A stretch of DNA of 64,000 nucleotides from Urechis unicinctus (Eukaryota; Annelida; Polychaeta; Xenopneusta; Urechidae). The notes beneath the pieces are model-generated. The model ran no database searches. It saw only the letters and a program-made list of their open reading frames with translations, and was not told the origin of the DNA. The stretch lies in NCBI GenBank assembly GCA_034190875.2, contig CM067354.1:3219385-3283384 (forward strand). Direction: 5' to 3'. The position numbers were made by a program, and so were the translations under genes. Shown here piece after piece: positions 52,000 to 64,000 of the stretch (position 1 is the first letter of the stretch; every line of letters starts with the position of its first letter).

Positions 52000-52192
52000 C
52001 ATTTTCTACCCCAGACCGGGCAAAATATAAAGTTTGCATTTATTTAATATTATACTTATTATCATAGCTTCTTAAAGTCTATTGTGCGGCGTGGCATGGC
52101 AATAGAAAGCACTGCGATACGACACTGCGTTCCCGCCTACAACCATTGCAATGACGTCCGCCCAGCATTCCCATGTGATTTGTTTCCTCAAG
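52000..52192. other. about 190-base insertion private to copy 2
   Basis: Flanking sequence joins without it in copy 1 at about 20,555-20,580. It begins near AGACCGGGCAAAATATAAAG, which resembles the CCGGGCAAAAC ends near the fold-back at 43,950, so it may be another piece of that element family. No target duplication was identified. Confidence 0.5.
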
Positions 52193-53625
52193 GTAGCGCC
52201 ACCTTATGATGGTTGTGTATTATAGTTAGGGAAGCGATCACCACAAAGCCACTTGAAGTAACCCCTCCTACACACAGCCAACCAAACGATGATTATTTAT
52301 AGGGGACTGCAGTTTCTATGAATACTCTATGTTTCAATATTCTACTCCTTCGAAAGACTCTCACATATATGTGTTGATGTATTATAGCAGGCAATAATAA
52401 ATAAATCTATTGCTGGTCAAGTCATGTCCTTTAGGCCAAGTCAGTAACAGCTGTCTGGTCCTATTTTAAACCAAACCTTTGTACCAACTCACCCAATTTT
52501 CTTTGAAGATTGGTGGAGAACCCTCTGCGACAGTGGCACATTTGATTATGCTGCGATAAACGAGTCGGATGCCATTTGAGGCTTTTGTGAAGCCATGTAA
52601 ATGACTGGGATAGCGATATAAATGTTTTCAGTTGAACTAATATTGGTATCACCTCAAATCCAATTGCAGTTTTCTTAAGCTTCAATCTTCTATGGATCAT
52701 CGAAGAACTGATATACCCTCTGTGCAATCATTTCCAGAACCATGGTCATACGTCTCTGTAAGAATAACAGTGCAACTGACAAACCATATATGTAGTGAAG
52801 AAATATTTTGTTAGGTTGAACATTTGTTTCCGAGGTATGATCAACCATTAATTCAAAACATTAGTTTGTTTCCCAAAGACATTATCATTCGATTGCTTTC
52901 TAAAGCCAAGGGGTTCAAAATGAAGACATAAATTCCATTCGTGACAAATCTTTCTGTAAGAAATGTTGGAAAAAGAAATCCATTCCGCTGATTATTATCG
53001 AGGCATTGTGCAACAGAACAGGTTGCAAACGAGAAATATGGTTTGCCTGTGGCTTTTTCACCGCATTTGATGAGCAAAATGTTATGGTGCACCATTTGTC
53101 GAGTTATCGGTACTAACAATGAAAAGTGCATCGGAATCGGTTTAGAAAGGCGGCAATTTCAGTAAATGAGAGTGATTCGATCTCGTTAAGCACTGCCATA
53201 AAGCTGTGCTATTAATATATTTCTGAAAAAGTGTAGTTAGTGTCCAAAGCAAAATGTGGCATCAAAGGCAGCGTGTTGTTGAAAATCAGTCGTCACGATG
53301 CGGACACTATCTGAATCATAGCACGCAATTGGTGTTTCGAATAGCATACTGACAGTAATATTGTTCTGCTATTATCTTTCAATATTCCAACTATTCATGT
53401 GTGAGGAACGATTTATACATGCATGACACCTAAGTTGGTAAAACTGAGTTTAAATATACATCAATGTCAATCGCGGGGAATGTTACTTTTGTCTAATCGA
53501 TCTATTTACTTAGCTTTCAACGACCCGAACAATTCATTCGACTGAGTAATCAAAACGCATGAGTCACGATCATGGTTAATTGGCAATGTAAACCTTAATC
53601 TGAGAGCAATATGAGCCGCATTATT

Positions 53626-55004
53626 TAAAAATTGTTTCTAAGGCGATGAATATAATAAGTACTTCTGAATTCTATAGACTGATAATTATCACTATTAGTC
53701 AACGATTACCTTCTATTAGTTCCTGTTGGTATCAGTTTGTAAGGCTTAATATTCGATGGGGCATATGATTGTGAAACCATCGCATTAAACATCGATTTGG
53801 ACAAGCAATTCTTGGCGGGCGTTCTTGATTTGGCCGGAGGTGATATCAGGATTTGTCCAAATGCCTGTTTTGCATAACCAATAAGATCTGCTTAGCGGTT
53901 AAAAGATGGTAAGAAGGGCATATAGCAATATTGCAGCAAGATATAGCATTATTGCGTACGGATCGCTAGCATCAGTCTCCTTGCATTTATTCTGCATGGA
54001 TTTGCATATATTACCATCACCACAACCACCGATCACAAGCGTAGAGTCTGAAATTCTAGCACTAAGTTTTGTACTATATCACATTGCCGACCCCGGTAAG
54101 CAAATCTACATTTGGAAGCATGGAGATGAAGTATTAATCACTAGCTTACAGTGTCATTCTATACTCGTTTGGTATAAATGAAGGTGCAACGCCTGTGTAG
54201 GGGCATTGTTAGAACGATAAAGCCTATTAATAAATAAAAATAGGAGACTAAATAGACTATGCGAGCGGCTTCAGTAATGTTTGAAACTATGACTTTCAGA
54301 TTAATATGCAGTAGGTATTGTATACAACTGCAATATATGGTCTATAAGTATCACATATTATATCTTTTTGAAAGCTAGGTCATTTTCAGACAAATATCTT
54401 TCCGGTCTAACAAAGAGGTTGTATGAACTTAATGCGATACACAACTGGATAGTGCATATTTTATGGTCTTTGTTGTGTTGTAACCAAGGTAATATTGAAT
54501 GATCTACTTAGACCAAGTTTCGTTTATATGTGTGATAAGATGATTGATAAAGCTCTCAAACCGAGATAAGGTGGTTCTCTAGGCGAGATAAAGCTCTCAA
54601 ACCGAGATAAGATGGTTCTAGGCGAGAGTTACAAATTATTCCAAAGGCAGAATGTACGTTATGGCACAAAGCATTGAACCGCATTTTGGTTGATAAAATC
54701 TGAAAACAAATTGATTACCTTTCGGAATATAGGCACCATGCAAGACTCAACGCAGTAACCTCTACTTTGTGATTTATGATTGCGCCAGCTTCTGTAAAGC
54801 CATCTAAATATGTATAACACTCCAACACAATCCAAATGATGTATCATATAAGACGACTTGGCTTAGTCTTGCAAAGCGATGTAGTGCAAATATAAACGTT
54901 TTTGTGATAACCCATATCGCATGTCATGGTGATAGCAGACCCTTTTCCATACTCACTTCAGTAATCGCGTCCGCTTTTTTAATCGATTTGTCGGGCATCT
55001 TAAA
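53626..55004. other. copy-2-only segment between blocks J and K
   Basis: About 1.4 kb in place of the 3.2 kb of copy 1. It contains a 91-codon ATG frame at 53,906-54,181 with a hydrophobic N-terminal half and no known domain. It also holds the 41/39-bp tandem repeat at 54,546. No RNA gene is seen. Confidence 0.45.
54546..54625 (+). repeat. two-unit tandem repeat (41 and 39 bp)
   Basis: Unit 1 is 54,546-54,586 and unit 2 is 54,587-54,625. Both start GATAAAGCTCTCAAACCGAG and end AGGCGA. Unit 2 has a two-base deletion and one substitution. Confidence 0.92.
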
Positions 55005-56635
55005 TTACCGTCGTCTGTATTGGCAAAGTTGACAAGTGGTTGGACAGGTCGAGGCCAAGTCGACAGATGTATTGAATGCATCCAAGCTGTCAAGCACATC
55101 AGCGAGTACACAACCAGCGACGTCAATGATTACACATTGGATAAGGCAAACAGTCAACGTTTAACGATTGATTCTGAAGTAGTTAGTTATTATCAAAGTA
55201 AATTAAATGTTGGGTATGTCTTACAGGTAAATCAGCACAGAAATGGAATCAGAAAGCTCTAGATCCTTACCTCGCCTTGACACGCATAAGTAATCACTTG
55301 CTCCAGCCGATGTGGTCCTTGAAATGCAATGCCATTTTGTATCGCTTGTCATTTAAGTTCCCATACCTCAACATTAACAGCCATAGCTGCTGTGCAATTC
55401 ATATGCTCATATCACGAGATAGTAGCCACAGCGTAAAAAGAAATGTTAAGCGATCAATAAATAGATGTTAAGAGTGAATAAGTAGGCATGTTGATGAATG
55501 AAATTCTTGAAAATAGCCTGTTATATTGTACAACGAAGCACATTCTAGACTTCTAACTTGCCTTAGAACTATGCGATGGATGTTGTGATATGTGTAGTGC
55601 AACGTGGTAGAGTGGTAGAGTCGTAAGATACTTTGTCTAATTGCAAGCCATATCAATTCATATAGCTACATCTTAAGAACCTTTGTTGGTGAAGGTTATT
55701 TCTACGATCTTGATTCATCGAAACCTGTGGTAAAGAAGATTGCCATTTCAATGTTGGGTACTCCTACCGTTTAAGCGACACAACTCGTCTTGACGTCGTC
55801 GTCAGCCTATTTGTATAGCTCGTCAGGGACTTCGACCAAACATCTGCTGTCATATATCATCTCAGTTTTTCAATGCTATTCGGCAAATTATTGCCACGTA
55901 TCACAATGATATGAATCGAACGCATGAAAGCAGCGCCCAGTTCGGTGTTTGCACGCATGGTTCAAACGGCAGAACGATTTTAAGTAAGTGTTGCCACCTA
56001 CTTTTATGCATCAATTATGTGTATTGAATTAAAATTAGATTTTGTAAACATGAAATATCAAGAAAACATCATGAAATGTCTTATGCGTTAATGATAACGT
56101 CAGAATTCATCAATCGGGATTACAGCGGTTAGTACGGTTACTGACCTGTTATTCTTTGGTGATATGTGCTATTCTATACAATACCAATACTTTGGGTTTA
56201 TTAATAGCGCACTCGACGTGCTGCAACGTTGTAATTAAGGGGCATATTGTAGCAACCATATTAGCATAAATGAACTGGCAACAATGATTTACTACTTTTG
56301 AAGCAATTGAGCAGATGTATGGTGACGTGCGATTGCCAAAAAGGAAGTAGACATTGCGTGCCTGATACCTGCAAACAGTTATTTATTCGGGATATTAATT
56401 TCAATGCAGGCGATTTTCCATTTAAAAGGTATTATTTAGGATTTCGCTTCGTGACCAGAGGACAATGTATCGCAGTGTAAATAACTGTACATAAACTGGG
56501 ACCCATAGATAGTGCTTTCATGGTAAATTCATGGTTTGGGCAATGAATCTAAGCAATTAAGCTAAATAATTAATGAATCATTCGTTTTGCACCATTAGAT
56601 AGCGGTTTAATGCTGCTGGCGCAGCGTAACAAACA
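55005..56635 (+). repeat. giant tandem unit, block K, copy 2
   Basis: This matches 25,900-27,441. An 80-codon open frame at 55,020-55,262 is frameshifted and interrupted in copy 1 and has no ATG start, so it is not taken as a gene. The right end, GCTGGCGCAGCGTAAC, is the same as at the copy-1/copy-2 junction. Confidence 0.88.
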
Positions 56636-57203
56636 GCAATAACACGCATTTGTAACTTCACTTCATCGAAGGATAGTTACTTGTTTTAACTGGCACTTTG
56701 TACACGTTAATTATTAAAAGATTTGGCTCGCCATGCTTACTAATCGGTATATATATACGACGACACCTTGGCAAATTATTGTATTTAAATACTTTAATCA
56801 ATTTGGCAAATCTAAACAGTTAAAGACTGCAGTAATTCTGGCGACATTATATATTGAGTAATATACGGCGAGGAGGTTTTATTAACTCAATTGTGTAGTT
56901 CGCAATGACAGCTTCAACCCAATACGCAAATATTCTTCGCCACTGCACCTTGTTTGCCAAATAATCGATTGGCACTTTTAACCATCTCCACATGATATTG
57001 TGTACACATCGCATCGACAAAGGTGCCATGAATATATTATATATTGTTCATTGGAGGCCACATATCAACCATACCTGAGACAGAAGCCCTCATCGGCCAT
57101 GTTTATTCCCCTATATGTCCCATTTAGGTGATTCCTATGGTCCTTGTGCACAAAATGGCGAACGCAAACAGCTGATATGGTCGTCACAATCAAGGGTACG
57201 GCA
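56636..57203. other. spacer replacing the start of block A at the copy 2/copy 3 junction
   Basis: Where copies 1 and 2 have K directly followed by the first 440 bases of A, copies 2 and 3 are separated by about 570 unrelated bases. Block A resumes at its internal position equivalent to 663. No element ends are recognised. Confidence 0.6.
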
Positions 57204-58325
57204 ATCGTCAGATAACCACATCCTGTACTGAAGTCTGGTGCTAAATTCGACCCAAGACGATTATTCTGTAGCTGTAACTATTGTATACTCTGATTTTTCA
57301 ATCAAGGATTGAAAATGTTGGCATTGTATTGTAAAGTGCTCTTACCGAGTGGAGGTGATTCCATCTGAAATAAAACCGCGGCAATAATTTCCGACGCACT
57401 GCATCGGATGGGATAGGTTTAGTCGTACTTAAAGATAAGCCAAGAAAGAGTTCATGTCTCTACCTGGTGTTGTTAAATGTCTCCTTGGTGAACTTGCTTT
57501 TTAACGTTGCAAGCAACGTACATTAAAATACAGAGCTTATAGGTCGAAATGATTCCGCCATGGTTAAGATTAATGGTGATTTTGGTAATCGTGGAATACC
57601 AAACTTGGCACAAACAGTTGCCCTTAAAGGGTTTTGCACACTCACCACTAAGATTGAATGAATAACTCCGTTGTGAAAGTTGTTTTTAGCTTTTGGATTT
57701 TAATTTTCGAATATGTGTTAGAATCTCATAAGATAGGAATTTGTATATTGCGATTCTGTACGTTGTCGGTTTTTTTTACTACTGTCATGTGTGAATGAAT
57801 GTTTGAATGGTCAAGTGATACAATGTTCTGACGAAAATTCTGTTGAAACATAATTTGTCTTTCCGTGCGTTTCTATAGGCTTTCTGTGTTTTATCGTTTG
57901 ATAGTCAGATGCAAGAAAATATCTCTAGTTACGCGAATAGTACGGCAGATAAAAATCTTCTAAAATCGAGACCTCGGACCTTTCGACACTACCGACCTGC
58001 TCACAGAAATGAGTGGGTTGCAATGACATCTATCTTCCTAACAAGGAACTAAAGGGGTGTAACCAAGCGCCAAGAATAGGGAAACAAAAGCATACACCTT
58101 GTCTTAAGTGTTTATTGCAACATTATTGTCTTTCTCGACACGCAGGTGTATGTTTCGACGAAGGCTTAAAACTCTGATCTTCATCTGCGCCAGATTTCGC
58201 CTCTGTGTCATAAATCATCCATGTGATAAGATCAGACTTTGCCGTTTATACCGGCTTATATATCACCTACAACAGTGTTAGCATCATAAAGGGCTTATTA
58301 GAATAATGGTGTTGGGGTTCCACAC
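57204..58325 (+). repeat. giant tandem unit, block A, copy 3
   Basis: This matches 663-1,850 of copy 1 and 27,880-29,040 of copy 2. It then jumps to the A2 sequence at a point equivalent to about 2,625, so it has lost about 780 bases relative to copy 1. Confidence 0.88.
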
Positions 58326-59755
58326 AGGGTAATATCTATGCTGTGGAATGTAGCAATGTACCTGCATCATGTTATTTCCGCTACATCAGGATGTCATTTC
58401 ACGTTTCAAAGTATACGCTCTACATAAAAGAAGGTAATCTAAAGCTATTGGTGCTTGGGCATGGAAAAGACTCTCCATCACAAGAATGGTTAAATGGTTA
58501 ACAGTAGGCGACACTATGAACATGTCGTTATGTTATGCAGATTCAAAGCAGATAGCTCTCTGGTTTGGAACGAAATGAAAAACGCATCTGATGCTATTGA
58601 AATGCGTGTCCTTATATGGATCGCCGTGTTATGTTTTAAGTCACAGTATCGAATGCAAGCACTATCCTCCCCTTCAGCGCAGTGGTCATTATTTCGCCTG
58701 TGCAATGTACGTATTATTCCCATTCTATAATGTTGCTCAGTTTTGAAGGAAGCAATTGCCTATCACGCTGGAACAATGAATTATGCCAGTTATCTCCCTC
58801 GCCCCAGTCGTATGCAACCATACAACCCATCCTTAACCATGACTGTAGTCACTCGTTTATATTTGGTTCTTCCAACATTGCCTGCGTATAAGCGATTTAT
58901 CAATCAACAAGTCACAACGCTGGCGCATGTATGGCGTTGACATAGGTCTTATATACGGAACGCATAATCCATGGTAAGTCTAATCTAAATGATTGCAACG
59001 TACGCTTCTTGTACTGGCAAGACGGAGCTCCCAATATTCGACGTTTGATACTGAAAATAACTATCCCCCACTTGTCATGCTGGTTTTCATCTGCACCATA
59101 ATTTAAGGAGAAAATGGTAATTGTTTTCATTTCGATTCATTATCCATTTTAAGCATTCAAACGTTTTGTGAAGCTGAAGCAAGGAAATGACCTCTGAAGG
59201 CGGATACTAGGTCATGTTCGAGTAGCACATTCAATAAGATTACTCAAACCGTGTATAATTCACAGATGTTAGTGCTAACATAGTGCATCAGAAGATGGCT
59301 CCTCTCAGAGCACTTACCCAACCCTAATGGTGGTCGCTTATTGTCACGGTGACTGTGAGATCAATACCGCTATAATGTGGTTTCCATTTGTCAATGTTTG
59401 CGTTGGCTGTAATTTAAAAACCCTTTTAGGGTATATTCGGCTAAGAACTATCTACGACACTTCTGTAAGGTGTTTCCTGCACCAAACCTTTTTGCCAACG
59501 ATATTAGCTAGCAGACTGGTGAACATAGGTTTATCTCCAGTGTACGACTCGTTGATCCAGTTTCATGTGGCACATATCGCTGGGATTAACCAATGCATGC
59601 GATATTTAACACACTCCAAGTGATCTACAGATCAGCTAAACGACCTCTTGGCGGATAATCAACTAGAATATTGGAACGATTCACCACTCACGATTTTCTC
59701 CCTCTGTTATTCTATTTATATTCCTCTCTCGACTACAATCACGCACACACTCTAA
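58320..59755 (+). repeat. giant tandem unit, block A2, copy 3
   Basis: This matches 2,620-3,610 with extra sequence. A 98-codon ATG frame at 59,327-59,623 shares part of its frame with the 174-codon frame of copy 1 around the TTAAAAACCCTTT landmark. The rest of that frame is not conserved, so I do not call a gene. Confidence 0.82.
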
Positions 59756-60434
59756 CACATACTGTCTAAATAAACTCTTATTCCAAACAACCCCAAGCTC
59801 AGCAAGTTGTTTTTATGCGTGAATTTTGTTGGATCGGAAAATTGTATCTAATATAAAATGGTTAACTATCTATACGTATTTAGTAGTCAACGCCGCAGCC
59901 TGGTCGCCGTCGCTGTAGATAAACCAAGTATTAACAGTGAATATGGGGGTAGATTGGGAGATAAATGCGGATAAGAGGCAAACCGAATTATATCTTGGGC
60001 CATTTCAATGCTTATCTTTGTGTATATAGTTCAGTTGTTTTAAATCGAATACTATTGGCTTGCATATCATGCTTAATTGATATTTTTGCAAAATAATCTA
60101 TGACGTATTGTTGCTTATTGAGGTACTTAATGGTGCATAATACGTTTGCCAGCTCGCATTCAAGGTCTACTCGCGTGCCACATCATATATGTATAGCTGG
60201 TTCGTTGCAAGGAATCTCCCTACAAAATATCCGCCATTATTCACAATGGACTTCACTATCTGTACTCTCAGCCGAGGCAGAAAATCCGACAACAACCTCA
60301 AGCAACTGTTAGTAAACGGTTTCTTAAAAAGATATTTCATTGAGAAGAGTGCTGTGATGTCTCCGAACCCTAGAACACGACGATCGTCTATTAACAAGCG
60401 ACTATATGAGAGCATTATAGCCAAAACATTTTTA
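59756..60434. other. mostly copy-3-specific segment before block B
   Basis: This contains a short match to copy 1 at 59,945-59,980 and one to copy 2 at 60,116-60,180. Otherwise it is private. An ATG frame at 60,189-60,440 runs into block B. Confidence 0.5.
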
Positions 60435-60440
60435 TATTAG
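60189..60440 (+). other. unassigned 83-codon ATG frame, basic C-terminus
   Basis: The first half is mixed. From about residue 28 the product is rich in Lys, Arg and Ser, ending with a possible amphipathic helix. No domain is recognised and there is no second copy. The opposite strand is also open over most of this stretch (60,167-60,424), which argues for a locally stop-poor sequence rather than a gene. Confidence 0.15.
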
Positions 60441-60980
60441 GTGTAGAGAACTATGTATTTTAATCATTGTCAATGCCAGATTAAATTATTATAGTTTACG
60501 GTTGATTTTTTAATACTGCTAATACCAAACATAAATCGGTTAATAGGAAGTTAAGATGTATGAATGGTAGGAGATGATCATTGCCTATTTCACAATTAAC
60601 GCACGAGCTAGATTTCCGTAGCCAGTAAATATATCCGTTATCGCTCTGAGTTTTGCAACAACGAACAGTGAAATTGTCCCTCATTATTGTACTTAGCCCG
60701 GATGGGACGAATTGCTGTGGATGAACAGTGTCCTCCGCGTTTAGTCGAAAAAGCTACCTTGCTGATGATATATCCCTCAATGGCAAAAGGCCCTCCTTGA
60801 GGTCATACAAGATAACTTGTATCTTTATAAAGACCATAAAACGTTCCGGTGCAATCAGTTTTGCCGCCATTTGAGCAGAGAATAATTAATTAAAACTTTT
60901 AAATCTAATTTAAACGCGCCGGGATTCCATTTATTAAATGCTTGCTACATATAGCATGGAATGACGCAACTCGCAACACA
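60435..60980 (+). repeat. giant tandem unit, block B, copy 3
   Basis: This matches about 3,725-4,240 of copy 1. At its right end it switches within a few bases to block C at ACACATGCGAAGAG, a direct B-C junction not found in copy 1 or 2. Confidence 0.82.
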
Positions 60981-61169
60981 TGCGAAGAGAGCGTTAGACC
61001 ATTATGCTGTAGCACCGTGTGATAAAATGTTCAGACTAAACGATGGTATGCTGCAATGCTGTCGCTATACTTAAATACCTGATGGGAATTGTATTGTACG
61101 ATCAAAGGCAATGTATATTCAAGTTGTAATTAAAGGTACAAAAATGCATTGTCAAATTTATTGCACCGA

Positions 61170-61646
61170 ATGTCCGGCACGACTGGTTGTTTAACAGTTA
61201 TTAATGAATTAAAATTCCCAAAACACTTGTTATTTATTGTAGTGTGTGATACGCTGCGCTTTCTTGTCTATTTTCTGATACACGCAACAAGGTGTCTAAT
61301 TTTAAAATTGGTGATTCCACACATTATCCACCATTGTGCAACTGGAGATTCTCAAAGATCTTTACTTTATGTTTGTCTAATGGTAAAGAACATCAGAGCA
61401 TGGTCAGCTTTGCCAGGTGTTCACAACACTCTATTGAGTACGATAATATCCAGTAGTTTTTTTACAAAGCTCCATCCCATTTGCTACTACAGTAGATACA
61501 TAACACAAAACAATGATTTTTGCACATATGATATCCCGCCCCTCTGTGGTGCATCACAGAGGGGCGGGTGGGACAAGATTACCGGCGGCACGTCACCTTC
61601 TTCACTGTGGTCACCTTCTTTTGTTATTAATATCATCACTGCTTAA
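61170..61646 (+). other. unassigned 158-codon ATG frame
   Basis: The predicted product has one hydrophobic, possibly membrane-spanning stretch near residues 20-50, and no recognised domain. In copy 2 the same register contains at least two in-frame stops and a one-base indel. Substitutions between the copies are spread over all three codon positions. The frame also runs through the new hairpin at 61,535. It is most likely a chance open frame. Confidence 0.12.
61535..61568. repeat. perfect G+C-rich 14-bp hairpin
   Basis: CCCGCCCCTCTGTG, a loop GTGCAT, and CACAGAGGGGCGGG. Copy 2 (about 32,675-32,712) has the loop and a right-arm-like sequence but no matching left arm. Confidence 0.92.
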
Positions 61647-62262
61647 CAAATACACTGGGGTATATCCCGGAAAGTCCAAATTATATGCATATTTTCTGCC
61701 GCTCGCTTCAAGTTGGCGACATTCAATACTCACTCTGCGCACAAATTAATTAGTTAACTTTATGTGGCATAATTTGCGTAATTTTTTCCAGATAATATCT
61801 GTTGCCCACATCTGTTTTTTCTCCCACACAATAAGAACAAAGTTTTCGAAACATGAAAGCCTTATACTAATAATTAAATGTTGCCTTACACTTATGCCCA
61901 AGGTATGCCATTGTATCACAATCAAAAATGGTTCATTCCATAACAGGGCCCTGACACATTGACATCCAAACATTGAGGCTCTTTAATGAATTTCATTCAC
62001 AATTACTCAACCAATTAATGTATCCATATTGCAAGCAAATAATATGCTTTTGCATATCAAAATCACACATGCAAGTTTCGACGATTGCCAAAGATCAAAC
62101 ACCATTATGAGCAACGAAACACAGATGTTGATAAGTGCCATACTATGTTTGATGTTTTCATTTAAAAAATACAAATACTGCAATGTGGAAGATGCAAATA
62201 TATCCTTGCCTGCAACATCTATCGCAAATAGTTTCAATACCATAAAAATCAAGCTTTCTGTG

Positions 62263-62534
62263 CCAATCTGCAAAACACTCCCATCAGATAAAATGAAATT
62301 GTGCGCGAGAAGTCCAATTGCCTTTCAAATGCAATGAATTTCATGTCGTGCATATCGATACCGATGGAAGGCATCATCAACTTTTGTCGACAAATGAAAT
62401 GCAATTTCAGTCCGAAAGATTAAAGTCACCCTGGCGTCTGCGTTCATTTAATTTTTGGCGTTGACAATTGGCATATTGCATGATCACTACCGAGTGTAAT
62501 GTTTCATGGGATCATTCATTAAGAGCAACGTTTT
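62263..62534. other. spacer between blocks C and D in copy 3
   Basis: About 270 bases without a recognised partner or feature. Confidence 0.4.
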
Positions 62535-62765
62535 ACACGTGGAGGGGAAATAGGTCATATGTATTGCAACTAAAACACTTGCATTAAATTAAAAACAACA
62601 CAGCAAACTGCACTATGTCTGAGTAACTGGTCTATAAAGCTGTTAAGTGGCCATAACATTATTTCGGAAGTGTGTCCTATCATTCTTCTCTAATTTTATT
62701 AACTCATAACGACCGCCGTGATATAAAACAGCATTTTCGCCATCAATAGGGGCGAGCACGCTTGA
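62535..62765 (+). repeat. giant tandem unit, block D, copy 3
   Basis: This matches 30,140-30,375 of copy 2 and lies after block C here. Confidence 0.8.
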
Positions 62766-63199
62766 TCAATATATACGCTTTCATAGGCCAGCTATTATCA
62801 ACGTCATCTGAAGCAGATTTGATCAGTTTTGAATCAGACTAATTTCATCCCCAACAGACGCATCGGAAGGTTCTGTTAAATAACAACTTTTCGGCCACTC
62901 GGGATATAAAAATTAAACTAATTTAGGCAAATGAATTTATCCCTTTTCACTAGTACAAGATTCAATTTTATCCCATTTATATGTACCTTTAGTACCTTTT
63001 GAAGTAAATGTTGCCAACGTGTCAGTTTGCAGGTAAAATAGTCACGGTGTGACAGGTACAGCTTTTTGAGGTTAACACCAAAACCCATAACACATAACAT
63101 CAGCCCGTTTGATCTCCAATTGAAGCTCTTGGTAATCGTACGTCAGCCCGAATGACCCCGAGAGCCCAATTAGCCAATCACAACTCACCCATATCTTTC
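62766..63199. other. private segment before LINE 3' end
   Basis: About 430 bases; no partner is seen in copies 1 or 2. The last 90 bases could be more decayed LINE coding sequence, but I cannot read a motif in them. Confidence 0.4.
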
Positions 63200-63435
63200 A
63201 CTGTAAATACTGCTGCCTGGTGCCAGATCGTTTAGTAATGCCGCGCCACGTTTGTGGAACGCACTTCCTGTCGCACTTCCTGTCGTCGGTTGAATACGCT
63301 TGATGCAAACTCAACACATTTCTTTTTCGCCATGGCTATAACAATTAACTGCCTGTTCTAGCGCCTTTGACAAGGATTATTTCATGGAAACAGGTGCTAT
63401 AAAAATACAATATATGTTATGTTATGTTATCAGGC
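63200..63435 (+). mobile_element. 3' end of a CR1/L2-type LINE
   Basis: From 63,213 the frame reads LPGARSFSNAAPRLWNALP, the conserved C-terminal block of CR1/L2/Jockey-type reverse-transcriptase ORFs. A 12-bp tandem duplication (63,261-63,272 and 63,273-63,284) follows, then a stop at 63,291. The 3' UTR shows GCGCCTTTGA at 63,361 and GTGCTATAAAAATAC at 63,393, the usual tail signature of this group. It ends in a TATGT repeat at about 63,411-63,430. The copy is strongly 5'-truncated, as such insertions usually are. Confidence 0.8.
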
Positions 63436-64000
63436 ACACAAACAGAGACACAGAGAAAATATACGAGAAAGTCAGGAAGCACCACGAAAGGGCTACAATA
63501 AAGGTCAATAGAATTTGCATTCACATGGACACCAACCCTCAGATACCTACAATGACGTCGCGACCTAATAATAATTGTCTCTCTTAACCATCCCCATGTT
63601 TATACTTCTGATAATTTCGAGCATTATTCATGTGCAAATAGTATACTCCACTACGATCACTGCGTATTTGTTATGTACAATAGCTTCAATATGAATGGCA
63701 GTAATAACCCATTTAATATAACAGCTCGGTTAATAGCAGCGACTTTGATAAATATTCATTGGTAATGAAACGTGTAAACATTGTTTAAACATGATCATAC
63801 AGCTGTTCATTTGCCCATCTGTAACATTGTCCTTATTTTTGTAAATTACATAGCCAGCATATGATGAGTCTCAGAGGAAATCAAGATAAGAGAGGCTTAG
63901 TTAGCCGCCTGGAGATTCATCAATTATTTATAAGGTTGCATCCTAGCTAATATTAGCTTTGCCTTAATAACACTGATGAAATTTCATTTTTGGAATTGTT
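63436..64000. other. right-edge sequence after the LINE
   Basis: About 560 bases with no recognised partner. A 67-codon frame begins inside the LINE tail at 63,384, so it is not credible as a gene. Confidence 0.4.

Larger units (their letters stand above)
51240..53625 (+). repeat. giant tandem unit, block J, copy 2
   Basis: This matches 19,525-22,680. It lacks the 0.7-kb insertion at 20,641 and the extra 340 bases near 19,980. It adds the 29-bp minisatellite and the 190-base insertion at 52,000. Confidence 0.88.
60976..62262 (+). repeat. giant tandem unit, block C, copy 3
   Basis: This matches 32,117-33,440 of copy 2. It has gained a perfect 14-bp hairpin at 61,535-61,568 and carries an open frame at 61,170-61,646 that copy 2 lacks. 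Confidence 0.88.

Noticed and set aside
58494-58730. Overlapping plus- and minus-strand frames in block A2 of copy 3
   Set aside because: Both strands are open over the same bases and the copy-1 homologue has stops, so this is a stop-poor stretch and not a gene pair.
61149-61646. Frame of 158-165 codons in block C as a membrane protein
   Set aside because: Copy 2 has stops and an indel in the same register, substitutions are not biased to third positions, and the frame crosses a newly formed hairpin.

Overview
The window looks like non-coding nuclear DNA of an invertebrate animal. It is A+T-rich by eye and has long (TA)n and (CT)n tracts. It holds decayed pieces of animal-type LINE retrotransposons (an endonuclease block with the TETWL motif; a CR1/L2-type 3' end with the APRLWNALP block), a MITE with 8-bp target duplications and a fold-back element. 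I see no intact gene, no rRNA or tRNA, no operon-like organisation and no plausible prokaryotic coding. The longest open frames outside simple repeats (158-174 codons) are near what chance allows in 64 kb of this composition. The species cannot be named; a marine invertebrate is only a guess.

The main feature is architecture. Most of the window is two and a fraction head-to-tail copies of one very large unit, about 27-32 kb. Copy 1 runs from about 214 to 27,441, copy 2 from 27,442 to about 56,635, and copy 3 from about 57,204 past the right edge. I followed homologous blocks by eye, at about 80-90% identity in sampled stretches with many small indels. A: 214-2,768 / 27,442-29,983 / 57,204-58,325. 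A2: 2,620-3,610 / 58,320-59,755. B: 3,690-4,300 / 60,435-60,980. C: 32,117-33,440 / 60,976-62,262. D: 30,115-30,375 / 62,535-62,765. E: 7,650-8,995 / 38,917-40,262. F: 10,725-14,060 / 40,262-44,095. G: 14,030-17,580 / 44,970-49,880, plus a third partial copy at 37,640-38,900. H: 37,290-37,645 / 44,612-44,975. J: 19,525-22,680 / 51,240-53,625. K: 25,900-27,441 / 55,005-56,635. Blocks A-E-F-G-J-K keep their order in copies 1 and 2. C and D swap order between copies 2 and 3, and each copy has private segments.

The copies differ by mobile insertions, minisatellite expansions, hairpin gains and local rearrangements. Each copy therefore serves as an empty-site control for the others: the 665-bp MITE at 45,083, the fold-back at 43,729, the 0.7-kb insertion at 20,641, the 5 x 38-bp array at 11,140 and the 4 x 29-bp array at 51,432 are all seen against a homologous sequence without them. 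Fainter repeats (5,310 with 12,070 and 41,540; 24,640 with the starts of A and the end of K) show an older round of duplication beneath the large one.
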